In this document: piece by piece, positions 27,272-35,091 of the stretch
Position numbering within the stretch: the stretch's first letter is position 1
How the letters are laid out: every line of letters begins with the position of its first letter
From: an uncultured Lachnospiraceae bacterium
GTDB lineage: Bacteria > Bacillota > Clostridia > Lachnospirales > Lachnospiraceae
Length of the DNA: 53,113 nt
Reading direction: 5' to 3'
Assembly (NCBI GenBank): GCA_900549995.1
Contig: URQQ01000034.1
Coordinates: 1-53,113, forward strand
Notes under the pieces: generated by a model
What the model was told of the DNA's origin: nothing
What the model saw: only the letters and a program-made list of their open reading frames with translations
Database searches by the model: none
Program-made: the position numbers and the translations under genes

Positions 27272-28126
27272 TCAGCGGATGAATGGCGGTTTCACTTCCG
27301 GATCCGTCAGCGGCCCATAAGCCGCTGTCTTCCGGAATGTGTTTCCCATCATCTCCCGGCTCCGGTATTCCCGGACGGCGTCCATATGATAATCTGCCAG
27401 ATAAATTCTTTCTGTACATTCATCTGCCAGGAACATCAGCATTTCCTCCTCTTCTTCCTGCTCATTCCACGGAACCGGTGAAAAAGCACACGATCTCCCT
27501 GCCTTCTCCCCCGGAGGATTTGCCATCACAATCCCCGTCATATTTTCATATGCTCTTGTCTCCAACGCATTGACCCGATGCTTCATCAATGCGCAGTCAT
27601 TCGGAACCAGAATAATCTCTGCGCCTTTCAGCATCAGGATCCTGGCACTCTCAGGGTACTCCCTGTCATAACAAATCATAATTCCAATCTGAACGCCATC
27701 ATAATCACAAACTTTAAATCGGTTTCCATGTTCCAGACATTTTTCATCCGCAAAATCACATGTGTGAACCTTATCATACTGCAGGATGATCTGGCCTTCT
27801 TTGTCAATTACAAATGCTGTATTTCTCGGCCTCTCCTTTCCTTTGGTAAATGCAGTTAAGACACACCCGATGCCAAGCTTTTCTGCATGTCTGCATATTT
27901 CCTGAATACATTCATTCTCACGTCCAACTGCCTCACTGTTCGTAACCGGCAAATGATATCCAGTCAAAAATACTTCCGGAAGCAGAAGAATGTCAGCCTC
28001 AGACCGGGCAGCTTCCTCCATCGCCTCCATTATCTTTTCCATATTTTTTTCAACCGCCCCTGCTTCCGGTCTCGCCTGTAAAACTGCCACCCGGAAAATA
28101 TCACCTTTCTTCTTTTCAGCCATCAT
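27272..28126 (-). CDS. Carbon-nitrogen hydrolase (nitrilase superfamily)
   Basis: This 284-residue protein has the nitrilase triad: Glu51 in LLLPEVFLTGY, Lys119 in YDKVHTCDF and Cys152 in MICYDREYPE. Members hydrolyse amides such as N-carbamoyl putrescine or omega-amides. Exact substrate cannot be fixed. Two ATG codons in tandem follow a GGGGAG site. The gene stands alone, convergent with the metallophosphoesterase. Confidence 0.88.
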   Translation of the reverse strand: MMAEKKKGDIFRVAVLQARPEAGAVEKNMEKIMEAMEEAARSEADILLLPEVFLTGYHLPVTNSEAVGRENECIQEICRHAEKLGIGCVLTAFTKGKERPRNTAFVIDKEGQIILQYDKVHTCDFADEKCLEHGNRFKVCDYDGVQIGIMICYDREYPESARILMLKGAEIILVPNDCALMKHRVNALETRAYENMTGIVMANPPGEKAGRSCAFSPVPWNEQEEEEEMLMFLADECTERIYLADYHMDAVREYRSREMMGNTFRKTAAYGPLTDPEVKPPFIR

Positions 28127-28224
28127 TTTCTCCCCATTCTTATCATCATTTCTACCCGCCCTAACAGACGAGAGCCCATCTCCATGAGATGAGCCCTGAT
28201 TGGTTCACATTCCATATTTACATT

Positions 28225-28542
28225 CTAAACAAACTTCACAGCAGTTCCATACGCCAGAACCTCCGCCGCCCCATTCATAATCTGGCTCGACGCATACCGG
28301 ATATTCACCACCGCATCCGCTCCCATATTCTGAGCGTCCTCCGCCATACGCCTCGTCGCGACCGCCCTTGCTTCGTTCATCATCTCCGTGTAAGACGTAA
28401 GCTCACCGCCGACTAAAGTTTTAAAACTATTCATGATATCCTTACCCGCATGAACCGTCTCAATCATCGTCCCGCGAACCATACCCAGCATCTCCAGATT
28501 TTTACCCGAAATATAATCCGTATTTACTAAAATCATACTCAA
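28225..28542 (-). CDS. YbjQ-family (UPF0145) protein
   Basis: This 105-residue protein matches YbjQ: GTMIETVHAGKDIMNSFKTLVGG, followed by EARAVATRRMAEDA and GADAVVNIRYASSQ. The family forms a pentameric beta/alpha fold with unclear role, once called heavy-metal binding. It is complete in length. The 28543-28719 spacer upstream contains a strong palindrome. No partner gene is evident. Confidence 0.9.
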   Translation of the reverse strand: MSMILVNTDYISGKNLEMLGMVRGTMIETVHAGKDIMNSFKTLVGGELTSYTEMMNEARAVATRRMAEDAQNMGADAVVNIRYASSQIMNGAAEVLAYGTAVKFV

Positions 28543-28663
28543 ACCTCCTCACTATTTTTATCCGCTTTACTGTGTTAACACAATTATACAGCCTGCCAAC
28601 GGAAATTCAAGCTTTTTATAGCTTTTCTCCGATGAAATTGCATTTGGGGACAGGTTAAAACGA

Positions 28664-28706
28664 AGTTTGGGACGTAATCCTTTTGAATTGGATTACGTCC
28701 CAAACT
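28664..28706. repeat. Palindrome with 17-bp perfect arms
   Basis: AGTTTGGGACGTAATCC and its exact complement are separated by nine bases. It follows the dapB stop on the minus strand, with TTCGTTTTAACC after the stem, so it could serve as a weak terminator. The form also resembles short dispersed palindromes of Clostridia. Confidence 0.65.
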
Positions 28707-28719
28707 GATCTAAACTCCC

Positions 28720-29517
28720 CTAAAGATTGAGTACATCCTGGATTTTATAAAAACCTGCCGGTTTGTCTTTCAGAAATGCGGCGCAGTCGCATGCGCCTCT
28801 TGCGAAGCATTCCCAGTTATAGGCATGATGGGTGATTTCGAGGCGTTCGCCCATGCATCCGAAGTATACGGTGTGGCTGCTCGGGATATTGCCTGCGCGC
28901 AGGGAGTGGTAACCGATGGTTCCTTTTTCTCTGGGGCTGACTCCGTGGCGGCCATAGATAGCAATATCATCCAGTTCCTGCCCTCTTGCGTGTGCCATGA
29001 TTTCTCCCATTTCCCTGGATGTCCCGCTTGGTGCATCTTTCTTCCACTGATCATGCATCTCAAGAATCTCAATATCCGCTCCCTCTCCCGCTGCTTTAGC
29101 CGCAATTTCCAGAAGTTTGTTCATAATATTGACAAGTCTTGAGGTGTTAGCCGCATACAACATAGGAATGGATTTGGCTGCTTCTTCGAACCTGGCAAAT
29201 TCCCCCGCTGAAAATCCGGTGGTCCCACAGACAAGAGCCTTGTTATGTTTCACTGCGAGGTCAACAACCTGCATTGCCATCTCCTTCGTCGAAAAATCAA
29301 TGATCACATCACATTTTTCAATTACAGATTCCAGATCATCTACAACCGGTACTCCCAGATTCCGCCCTGTCATTGCCACCTGTCCCAGATCCTGGCCAAT
29401 ATATTCCCGCCCTTTTGGTGCTACTCCTGCAACCAGTTCCATATCTTTACGTTCCGCTGCCATCTGTGTAATTAATTTCCCCATCTTCCCTCTTGGACCC
29501 ATTACGATTACCTTCAT
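28720..29517 (-). CDS. dapB: 4-hydroxy-tetrahydrodipicolinate reductase
   Basis: This 265-residue enzyme of lysine and diaminopimelate synthesis has the N-terminal dinucleotide site GPRGKMGKLI, CGTTGFS near residue 95, and the motif MHDQWKKDAPSGT, which carries the catalytic Lys and substrate-binding loop (the family usually has HH in place of HD). The ATG at 29517 follows GGAAGGAG. The longer frame to 29556 lacks a site. It is alone here. dapA is not adjacent. Confidence 0.88.
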   Translation of the reverse strand: MKVIVMGPRGKMGKLITQMAAERKDMELVAGVAPKGREYIGQDLGQVAMTGRNLGVPVVDDLESVIEKCDVIIDFSTKEMAMQVVDLAVKHNKALVCGTTGFSAGEFARFEEAAKSIPMLYAANTSRLVNIMNKLLEIAAKAAGEGADIEILEMHDQWKKDAPSGTSREMGEIMAHARGQELDDIAIYGRHGVSPREKGTIGYHSLRAGNIPSSHTVYFGCMGERLEITHHAYNWECFARGACDCAAFLKDKPAGFYKIQDVLNL

Positions 29518-29571
29518 TTTAAAGTACTCCTTCCTAACATTCATTATTGTCTTCATTCTAACATATAATGA

Positions 29572-29600
29572 TTGCTTTTTTGCCAGAAAAATAATATAAT
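29572..29600 (+). promoter_or_regulatory. Promoter of the carbamate kinase gene
   Basis: TTGCTT (29572-29577) and TATAAT (29595-29600) are 17 bases apart, about 48 bases before the ATG. Confidence 0.6.
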
Positions 29601-29647
29601 TTTCCTATGATTCTTACGAAAAAACAAAAAGAAATAGAGGGATTATT

Positions 29648-30580
29648 ATGAAGAAAAAAGTAGTTGTAGCACTCGGACACCGTGCTCTTGGCACAAACCT
29701 CCCAGAACAGAAGATTGCTGTTAAGAATTCTGCCAAATCAATTGCTGACTTAATTGAAGAGGGTTACCAGGTAGTAATCACTCACAGTAACGCTCCTCAG
29801 GTTGGAATGATTCATGCAGCGATGAATGAATTTGGAACAAATCACGAAGAATATACAGCAGCTCCGATGTCTGTATGCTCTGCAATGAGCCAGGGGTATA
29901 TTGGATACGACTTGCAGAATGCAATTCGTGAAGAACTTTTAAACCGTGGTATTTTCCGTACTGTAAGCACGGTACTCACTCAGGTTCTCGTCGATCCTTA
30001 TGATGAAGCTTTCTATAAACCAAGCAAAATCGTGGGACGTTGTATGACAGCAGAAGAAGCAGCCGCTGAGAAGGAAAAAGGAAATTATGTGGTAGAAGAG
30101 CCAGGCAAAGGGTTCCGCCGTATTGTCTCTGCTCCAAAGCCAGTGGATATTGTTGAAATCGACGCAATCCGTCTTCTTGTTGATGCCAACCAGGTTGTCA
30201 TTGCCTGCGGGGGCGGCGGAATTCCAGTACTTGCGCAGGACAATCATCTCAAAGGTGCCAGTGCGGTCATTGAAAAAGACCTTGCAGCCGGCAAGCTTGC
30301 GGAACTGATCGATGCCGATGAACTGATCATTCTCACAAGTGTAGAAAAAGTGTCCATCAACCGAGGAACCGAAAATGAAACACAGCTCGGGGAGGTTTCT
30401 GTCTCAGACGCCAAAAAATACATGGAAGAAGGCCATTTCGAGGAAGGTTCCATGCTTCCAAAATTCGTTGCTTCTGTAGACTTCATTGAAAAACGTCAGG
30501 GCCGCAAAGCACTGATCACATCATTTGATAAACTAAGAGACGGTATGAAGGGCAGAACCGGGACAATTATCAGCCAGTAA
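29648..30580 (+). CDS. arcC: Carbamate kinase
   Basis: This 310-residue enzyme makes ATP from carbamoyl phosphate, or the reverse. It shows VVVALGHRALG at the N-terminus, VITHSNAPQVG, VIACGGGGIPV near residue 180 and FVASVDFIEKRQGRKALITS at the C-terminus, all usual for ArcC. The GHRALG version replaces the GGNAL of many relatives. No arcA or arcB gene is next to it, so it may serve purine, citrulline or other carbamoyl pathways. It has its own promoter and terminator. Confidence 0.92.
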   Translation: MKKKVVVALGHRALGTNLPEQKIAVKNSAKSIADLIEEGYQVVITHSNAPQVGMIHAAMNEFGTNHEEYTAAPMSVCSAMSQGYIGYDLQNAIREELLNRGIFRTVSTVLTQVLVDPYDEAFYKPSKIVGRCMTAEEAAAEKEKGNYVVEEPGKGFRRIVSAPKPVDIVEIDAIRLLVDANQVVIACGGGGIPVLAQDNHLKGASAVIEKDLAAGKLAELIDADELIILTSVEKVSINRGTENETQLGEVSVSDAKKYMEEGHFEEGSMLPKFVASVDFIEKRQGRKALITSFDKLRDGMKGRTGTIISQ

Positions 30581-30618
30581 GAAACCGAACTTACCAGATC
30601 ATATTCAACATATACATT

Positions 30619-30650
30619 AAAGGCCAGGATCCGAAAATCCTGGCCTTTTT
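30619..30650 (+). terminator. Intrinsic terminator of arcC
   Basis: AAAGGCCAGGAT and ATCCTGGCCTTT form a perfect stem with a short loop, followed by T residues. Confidence 0.92.
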
Positions 30651-30865
30651 GTCTATTCCTCAAAATTCGGGTTTCTATCCTCATAGTTGCCGTATACATT
30701 CAAATTCTTCCCTTTTCAGGCAGAACTTTGATCTGTTAAATCTATGCAAATTTTCACACTTCTGTTTTACCTGACCAGCATACATTTATATATCAAATAT
30801 TAATCTTGATTATGCATTATTTGATTCTTCAATTGAATAATTGTAGATTAATTATCAGACTTCGA

Positions 30866-30894
30866 TTGACAATCCACTGTCTCTAAGCTATACT
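30866..30894 (+). promoter_or_regulatory. Promoter of the NSS transporter gene
   Basis: TTGACA (30866-30871) and TATACT (30889-30894) are 17 bases apart. The start would be near 30901, about 100 bases before the gene. Confidence 0.75.
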
Positions 30895-30916
30895 TAAGGA
30901 GAGGATTGGATTGAGT

Positions 30917-30954
30917 AAGGATGCTCTCACACATTTGTGAGCGCATCCTTTTTT
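30917..30954 (+). terminator. Leader terminator between promoter and NSS gene
   Basis: AAGGATGC-T-CTCAC pairs with GTGAG-C-GCATCCTT around a six-base loop, followed by a T run. It lies about 16 bases after the predicted start and 50 bases before the ATG at 31004. The sequence GAGAG near 30898 could pair with CTCTC in the stem and oppose it. Confidence 0.75.
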
Positions 30955-31003
30955 AATTCACCCATCTCAAAAATAAACTATTTTAGAGATAGGAGTGTTA
31001 TGT

Positions 31004-32392
31004 ATGAGTAGTAATGATACTGGTACTGGAAGCAGTACAAAAGACCACGCACAATGGGGTTCACGTTTTGGTTATATCATGGTTGCCGCCGGCGCCGCGA
31101 TCGGTCTCGGCAATATCTGGAGATTTCCGTACCTCGCTTACGGCGGAGGCGGAGGCGTCTTTATCGCCGTCTATATCGTCATGGCCCTGATCATGGGATA
31201 TCCGATGATCAAAGCAGAAAGCGCTATCGGACGTTATGCAAGAGCCAATGTAGCTGCATCTTTTGGTGCAGTAAAGAAAAAATACCGGTTCATCGGATGG
31301 ATTGCCATGCTCTGCACCGCTTTGATTGACATGTACTATGTGATCGTAGGCGGATGGGTCTTAAAGTATTCCGTGGCATACATCGTCGGAGCTGAATTCG
31401 GCACAGACACACAAGTCTACTTCAACAATTTTACATCATCACCGGCTGAACCATTAATCTATACCGCAATTATCATGATTGTTGTAGCTATTTTTCTGTT
31501 CTTTGGAATCACTAATCTGGTGGAAAAAATTACGAAGTTCATGATGCCGGCACTGTTTATCCTGCTTGTAATCTGCGGAATATGGGCTGTCTTCTCAACT
31601 CCAAACGCCATAGAAGGTCTGAAATACTACATCGTTCCAGACTTTAGCAAAATGAGCGTTAAAGTATTCGCCGATGCGGCCACGCAGGTTCTGTTCTCTA
31701 TCGGAATCGGCTGGGGAATCTTCGTCACTCTGGGTGCAAGCCTTCCCAAATCCAATAATATCAAAAAGGATTCCATCTGGATTGCGGTCTGTGATACCGT
31801 TGTAGCTCTGACTGCGGGCTTCGTCATCATTCCGTCTGCCTTTGGTGCCGGCGTAGATGTTTCCAGCGGACCTTCCCTGATCTTCGTAGTCATGACACAG
31901 ATATTTTCAAAACTTCCTGGCGGACGTTTTATTGGAATCTTCTTCTTTATCGCCCTGTTGTTTGCGGCACTTTCTACATTGTTCACCATCATCGAGATTC
32001 CAAACAAATGGCTGGAAGAAACTGCGCACATCTCTCATAGAAAATCAACGACTATCACATCATTGATTATTTTTGCCGGCGGTATCTTCGTCTCCCTCGG
32101 CTTTGGAGTATTAAGCGGTGTACAGCTGCCGTTCCTGGATCTTAACGGCGTGTCTTATTACAATATCTACAACTGGATGGATACATTTACCGCGTATATC
32201 CTGCTTCCGCTTGGCTGTCTCCTCACCTGTTTCTATGTTGCCAAAGTATGGGGATTCAAAGATTTTGAAAAGGAACTCACTGTTGATGGAAGGGACGGCG
32301 GTTTCTCTACATTCCAGAAACTGTTGTACTCAGTAATTGTACCGTTATTGATGATTGTTGTTATTCTGAACTGTTTTGGTTTTATTAAGTAA
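31004..32392 (+). CDS. Neurotransmitter:sodium symporter (NSS/SNF) family transporter
   Basis: This 462-residue Na+-coupled symporter has the NSS signature GAAIGLGNIWRFPYLAYGGGGGVF near residues 25-48 and about 11 hydrophobic helices, the usual bacterial form. Bacterial members carry amino acids such as tryptophan, tyrosine, leucine or alanine. The ATG at 31004 follows AGGAG by eight bases. A GTG at 30995 overlaps that site and is less likely. It appears monocistronic, with a promoter and leader terminator upstream suggesting attenuation. Confidence 0.92.
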   Translation: MSSNDTGTGSSTKDHAQWGSRFGYIMVAAGAAIGLGNIWRFPYLAYGGGGGVFIAVYIVMALIMGYPMIKAESAIGRYARANVAASFGAVKKKYRFIGWIAMLCTALIDMYYVIVGGWVLKYSVAYIVGAEFGTDTQVYFNNFTSSPAEPLIYTAIIMIVVAIFLFFGITNLVEKITKFMMPALFILLVICGIWAVFSTPNAIEGLKYYIVPDFSKMSVKVFADAATQVLFSIGIGWGIFVTLGASLPKSNNIKKDSIWIAVCDTVVALTAGFVIIPSAFGAGVDVSSGPSLIFVVMTQIFSKLPGGRFIGIFFFIALLFAALSTLFTIIEIPNKWLEETAHISHRKSTTITSLIIFAGGIFVSLGFGVLSGVQLPFLDLNGVSYYNIYNWMDTFTAYILLPLGCLLTCFYVAKVWGFKDFEKELTVDGRDGGFSTFQKLLYSVIVPLLMIVVILNCFGFIK

Positions 32393-32415
32393 ACAATAAA
32401 CAGTATCAATTGAGA

Positions 32416-32733
32416 TTATCTGATATGCCTCTGAAAGAGAGTAATTACACAAGAGCGTGTTTGAAAATTGCATTTCGCAATCTGCAACCACGCTCTTGTC
32501 CTCATTTTACTTTTTTTCCGAAGTTCAATCCAGTAATCGTTCAGATTACAGATTATGTTTGGTGTCAATGACTTCATATCTGTTTCTCTGATAATATCAT
32601 CAATTATATTCAAAACTTCCTGTAATGCATAATAAAAATTATTTTTCAGAGATGAAAATGAAAGCTTTTCTCCCGGAATATATCTGTCATCACTCATCTG
32701 AAATACCCATTCATATAATTCCATCGTTCTCAA
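32416..32733 (-). CDS. Hypothetical small protein, possibly a remnant
   Basis: This 105-codon frame is not recognised. Residues 1-76 look protein-like (WVFQMSDDRYIPGEKLSFSS, then LQEVLNIIDDII). The C-terminal 29 residues are encoded by the inverted repeat at 32440-32490, which suggests the true end has been lost. No clear ribosome site precedes the start. It sits in a region full of broken genes, so a decayed gene is as likely as a real one. Confidence 0.3.
   Translation of the reverse strand: MRTMELYEWVFQMSDDRYIPGEKLSFSSLKNNFYYALQEVLNIIDDIIRETDMKSLTPNIICNLNDYWIELRKKSKMRTRAWLQIAKCNFQTRSCVITLFQRHIR
32440..32490. repeat. Compound inverted repeat downstream of the NSS gene
   Basis: CAAGAGCGTG and CACGCTCTTG are perfect 10-base arms. 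Inside them lie TTGCA/TGCAA-type arms, so the whole can fold as one branched or extended hairpin. It may end the NSS transcript or be a dispersed repeat, and it forms the 3' end of the small frame at 32416-32733. Confidence 0.55.
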
Positions 32734-32754
32734 AATTCTGAAAACGCTCTAACT

Positions 32755-32905
32755 GGCAGGGTGGTTTTGCAGCTATCGTTGCAGGAACTATCTTCGGATG
32801 TCTCGTTTTATTTGTCCCTCCTTTCAATTCCTGCTTTTACTTTAGCATTTATCACGGAAATTATCGTATCGTTGTTAACGCCTCGGGATAAAACTACAAA
32901 AGGGG
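32755..32905 (+). pseudogene. Remnant of the C-terminal end of a sodium:solute symporter (SSS)-like gene
   Basis: Translated pieces read WQGGFAAIVAGTIFGCLVLF in one frame and then IPAFTLAFITEIIVSLLTP in a second frame. The second phrase, ending in VSLLTPRDK, looks like the last helix of SSS transporters. The two frames are needed to join them, so there is at least one frameshift, and no upstream part exists. It is a decayed fragment. Confidence 0.4.
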
Positions 32906-32951
32906 AATGCTTAAAGCATGTTATAGATGGGCAGACCAGAATAACAGAGTA

Positions 32952-32996
32952 GTAGCTGAAATGCTATGATAAATTCTGCAGCTGGAGTATCTGCTC
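32952..32996 (+). repeat. Half copy (C) of the ATGATAAAT hairpin repeat
   Basis: GAAATGCTATGATAAATTC and the following CTGCAG..TATCTGC match the left half of the repeats at 42416 and 43168. The right half is absent and the sequence changes at about 32995 into the protein-domain remnant, suggesting a recombination or deletion endpoint. Confidence 0.55.
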
Positions 32997-33000
32997 GGTT

Positions 33001-33351
33001 TCCGTGAATCTTAAGCCCGCCGCTGCTTAACCGGCTGCCTTCACGCACGGAAAATCCCACAGCTCTCTGAATATACAGATTATCTGTATCCGTATAACAG
33101 AACATCTTCTGTCCATCAAGAAGAACTGTCAGTGTACTTGCGCTGGCTTTGACCGTAATCTCATAGGACTGTCCTATTTCCCATTCATACGGATTTTCTG
33201 ACAAGATCCGGTAACCATTTTCATTTTTATATAGTCCGAACTTCCCCCTATTTCGAAAGCCTGCTGCATAAGAGCGGATGGCTCCCTGTACTCTTACAAT
33301 TTACCATCATGCAGTTTCCCAATTTTAAATGACAATTTTTCCGCTCTCCTA
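33001..33351 (-). pseudogene. Remnant of a beta-sandwich (LamG/ADP-ribosylglycohydrolase C-terminal type) domain
   Basis: On the minus strand a reading of about 100 codons gives VRVQGAIRSYAAGF, then FGLYKNENGYRIL and YEITVKASASTLTVLLDGQ, and ends with GGLKIHG. This pattern resembles concanavalin-like domains at the end of some ADP-ribosylglycohydrolase or glycoside-binding proteins. A stop and frameshift separate it from the preceding piece KIGKLHDGKL. No N-terminal part remains. It is immediately downstream of the sugar ABC permease genes in the opposite coordinate sense. Confidence 0.45.
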
Positions 33352-33378
33352 CTATTCCCCTTCCCTTTCTGCTTATTT

Positions 33379-34203
33379 TTATCCCTTTAAACCCTGAAAA
33401 CTAACACCCGTTGTAAAAAACCGCTGCGCCAAGAAGTAAAGAAATATAATCGGAATAATTGCCATCAGACAATACGCCATCATCAGATTCCACTGATTAG
33501 AATATTGCCCTATATAATTTTGCAATGACAGTGAAATTGTCTTCATCTTGGGGCTTTCAAGATAGAGCAGTGGCCCCATAAAGTCATTCCAGGCATTCAT
33601 AAAAGAAAATACTGCTACCGTAGTTAACACGGGTTTGGACATAGGCAGTATCACATTCCAATATACCGTCAGGTAATTTGCTCCATCAAGAAATGCCGCA
33701 TTGTCATAGTCATTTGGAATCGTGTTAAAAAACTGCCGAAGCATAAAGATATAAAATGAATTTCCAAAGAAACAGGGCAATATCAGCGGAAAAAACGTAT
33801 CGTAAGCACCAACCGCCTGCCATCCGATAAACTGCGGAATCATAAGTACTGTTGCGGGAAGCATCATCGTTGACATAAGAAGCGTAAACCAAAAGTTTTT
33901 CCCTTTAAAATTCAACCTGGAAAACCCAAATGCCACAAAGCTTGAGCTTACGACATGTCCCGCCATGCTGCATACCGCAATGAAAACAGAATTACCAAAG
34001 CTTCTCCAGAAATTCCCCTCTGCCAGAACCTCACTGAAATTATGAAGCTTCCAACTGGAAGGAACCCATTTGACAGGAACAGATAAAATCTCCAGTTGGT
34101 TCATAAACGAGCTGCGAACCAACCACCACAAAGGGATCAGCATAAATACAGACAGGCCCAGAAGAATTATCATAACTAGAATTTTTCGTTTTTTTTCTAT
34201 CAC
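33379..34203 (-). CDS. CUT1 carbohydrate ABC transporter permease (MalG-like)
   Basis: This 274-residue permease has six helices and the EAA-type loop with DGANYLTVYWNVILPMSKPVL around residues 180-200, typical of MalG-like CUT1 proteins. It overlaps the first permease gene by four bases. It is the last intact gene of a set kinase-regulator-binding protein-permease-permease on the minus strand. The ATPase is not local, as is common for CUT1 systems sharing MsmK. Confidence 0.9.
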   Translation of the reverse strand: MIEKKRKILVMIILLGLSVFMLIPLWWLVRSSFMNQLEILSVPVKWVPSSWKLHNFSEVLAEGNFWRSFGNSVFIAVCSMAGHVVSSSFVAFGFSRLNFKGKNFWFTLLMSTMMLPATVLMIPQFIGWQAVGAYDTFFPLILPCFFGNSFYIFMLRQFFNTIPNDYDNAAFLDGANYLTVYWNVILPMSKPVLTTVAVFSFMNAWNDFMGPLLYLESPKMKTISLSLQNYIGQYSNQWNLMMAYCLMAIIPIIFLYFLAQRFFTTGVSFQGLKG

Positions 34204-35087
34204 TTTTCTTCCTCATTTCCGTCAAACACCCATCGTTTGGAGGATGCAAAAACCAATAAGGTAATTACTCCCATAATCAGGAATAAAAGCCATGACATCG
34301 CTGCCGCATACCCCATTTTTGATTGCTTAAACGCATTGTTATATACAAGCATTGTGTACATCAAACTGCTGTTAGCAGGACCACCCCCGGTCATAATATA
34401 CGCCTGGGTGAAGGTCTGCATTGACCCTAAAACCGCCATAATTAAATTAAAAAAAATGATGGGTGACATGAAAGGCAGCGTAATATTTTTCATTTTTGCA
34501 AAGCTTCCTGCACCATCCAGACTTGCAGCCTCATAAAGATATACAGGCATATCCTGCAGTCTCGCCAGATATATGATGACAGTATTGCCGGAGAGCCACA
34601 CTGCTAACACCGCAAGACTTGGAAGAACCTGTGTGGTGCTATGTATGTATTTTAAGGCCGGGAGATCCGCCATCTTCAGCAGGCTGTTCAGCGGTCCGTA
34701 CATCGGATTATACATATAGGTCCAAATTGCTGCATTCGCCACCATCGGAACAATCGAAGGAATATAAAAAATGGTTCGAAAAATAGACATTCCTTTGATT
34801 TTACTGTTCAAAAGCTGAGCAACCAGCAATGGGCCTATCGTCACCATCGGTACTGTTATCATCGTATAGGTAAGCGTTACTTTCAATGATTTAAGCACCA
34901 GACTGCTAGAAATCAGGCTGTGGTAATTATCAAGTCCCAAAAATACCGGAGCTGTCACAATATCCCATTGGGTAAAACTGATCAGAAAACTAAAAAGCAT
35001 AGGTCCCAGATTAAACAGTACAAGTCCTATTATCCCAGGAGCAATAAACAGATACCCCCATTTTGTCTGATTCTTCTGGCTAAACAT
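34200..35087 (-). CDS. CUT1 sugar ABC transporter permease (MalF-like)
   Basis: This 295-residue permease has six helices and the EAA loop YEAASLDGAGSFAKMKNITLPF. It lies four bases downstream of the binding protein remnant and overlaps the second permease. Together they form a membrane channel for an oligosaccharide or monosaccharide. Because the binding protein gene is frameshifted, the transporter may be inactive in this genome unless the frameshift is a sequencing error. Confidence 0.9.
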   Translation of the reverse strand: MFSQKNQTKWGYLFIAPGIIGLVLFNLGPMLFSFLISFTQWDIVTAPVFLGLDNYHSLISSSLVLKSLKVTLTYTMITVPMVTIGPLLVAQLLNSKIKGMSIFRTIFYIPSIVPMVANAAIWTYMYNPMYGPLNSLLKMADLPALKYIHSTTQVLPSLAVLAVWLSGNTVIIYLARLQDMPVYLYEAASLDGAGSFAKMKNITLPFMSPIIFFNLIMAVLGSMQTFTQAYIMTGGGPANSSLMYTMLVYNNAFKQSKMGYAAAMSWLLFLIMGVITLLVFASSKRWVFDGNEEEK

Positions 35088-35091
35088 GCAA

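Larger units (their letters stand above)
30651..31003 (+). other. Intergenic leader region of the NSS transporter
   Basis: About 200 bases of A/T-rich sequence without a recognisable gene precede the promoter at 30866. The rest is the leader with the terminator hairpin. An 11-codon ATG frame (30921-30956) overlaps the hairpin but has a poor ribosome site. I do not see glycine riboswitch or T-box elements. Confidence 0.45.

Noticed and set aside
30866..31003. Glycine riboswitch or T-box in front of the NSS transporter
   Set aside because: The leader is only about 100 bases, with no glycine aptamer core or T-box AGGGTGG sequence.
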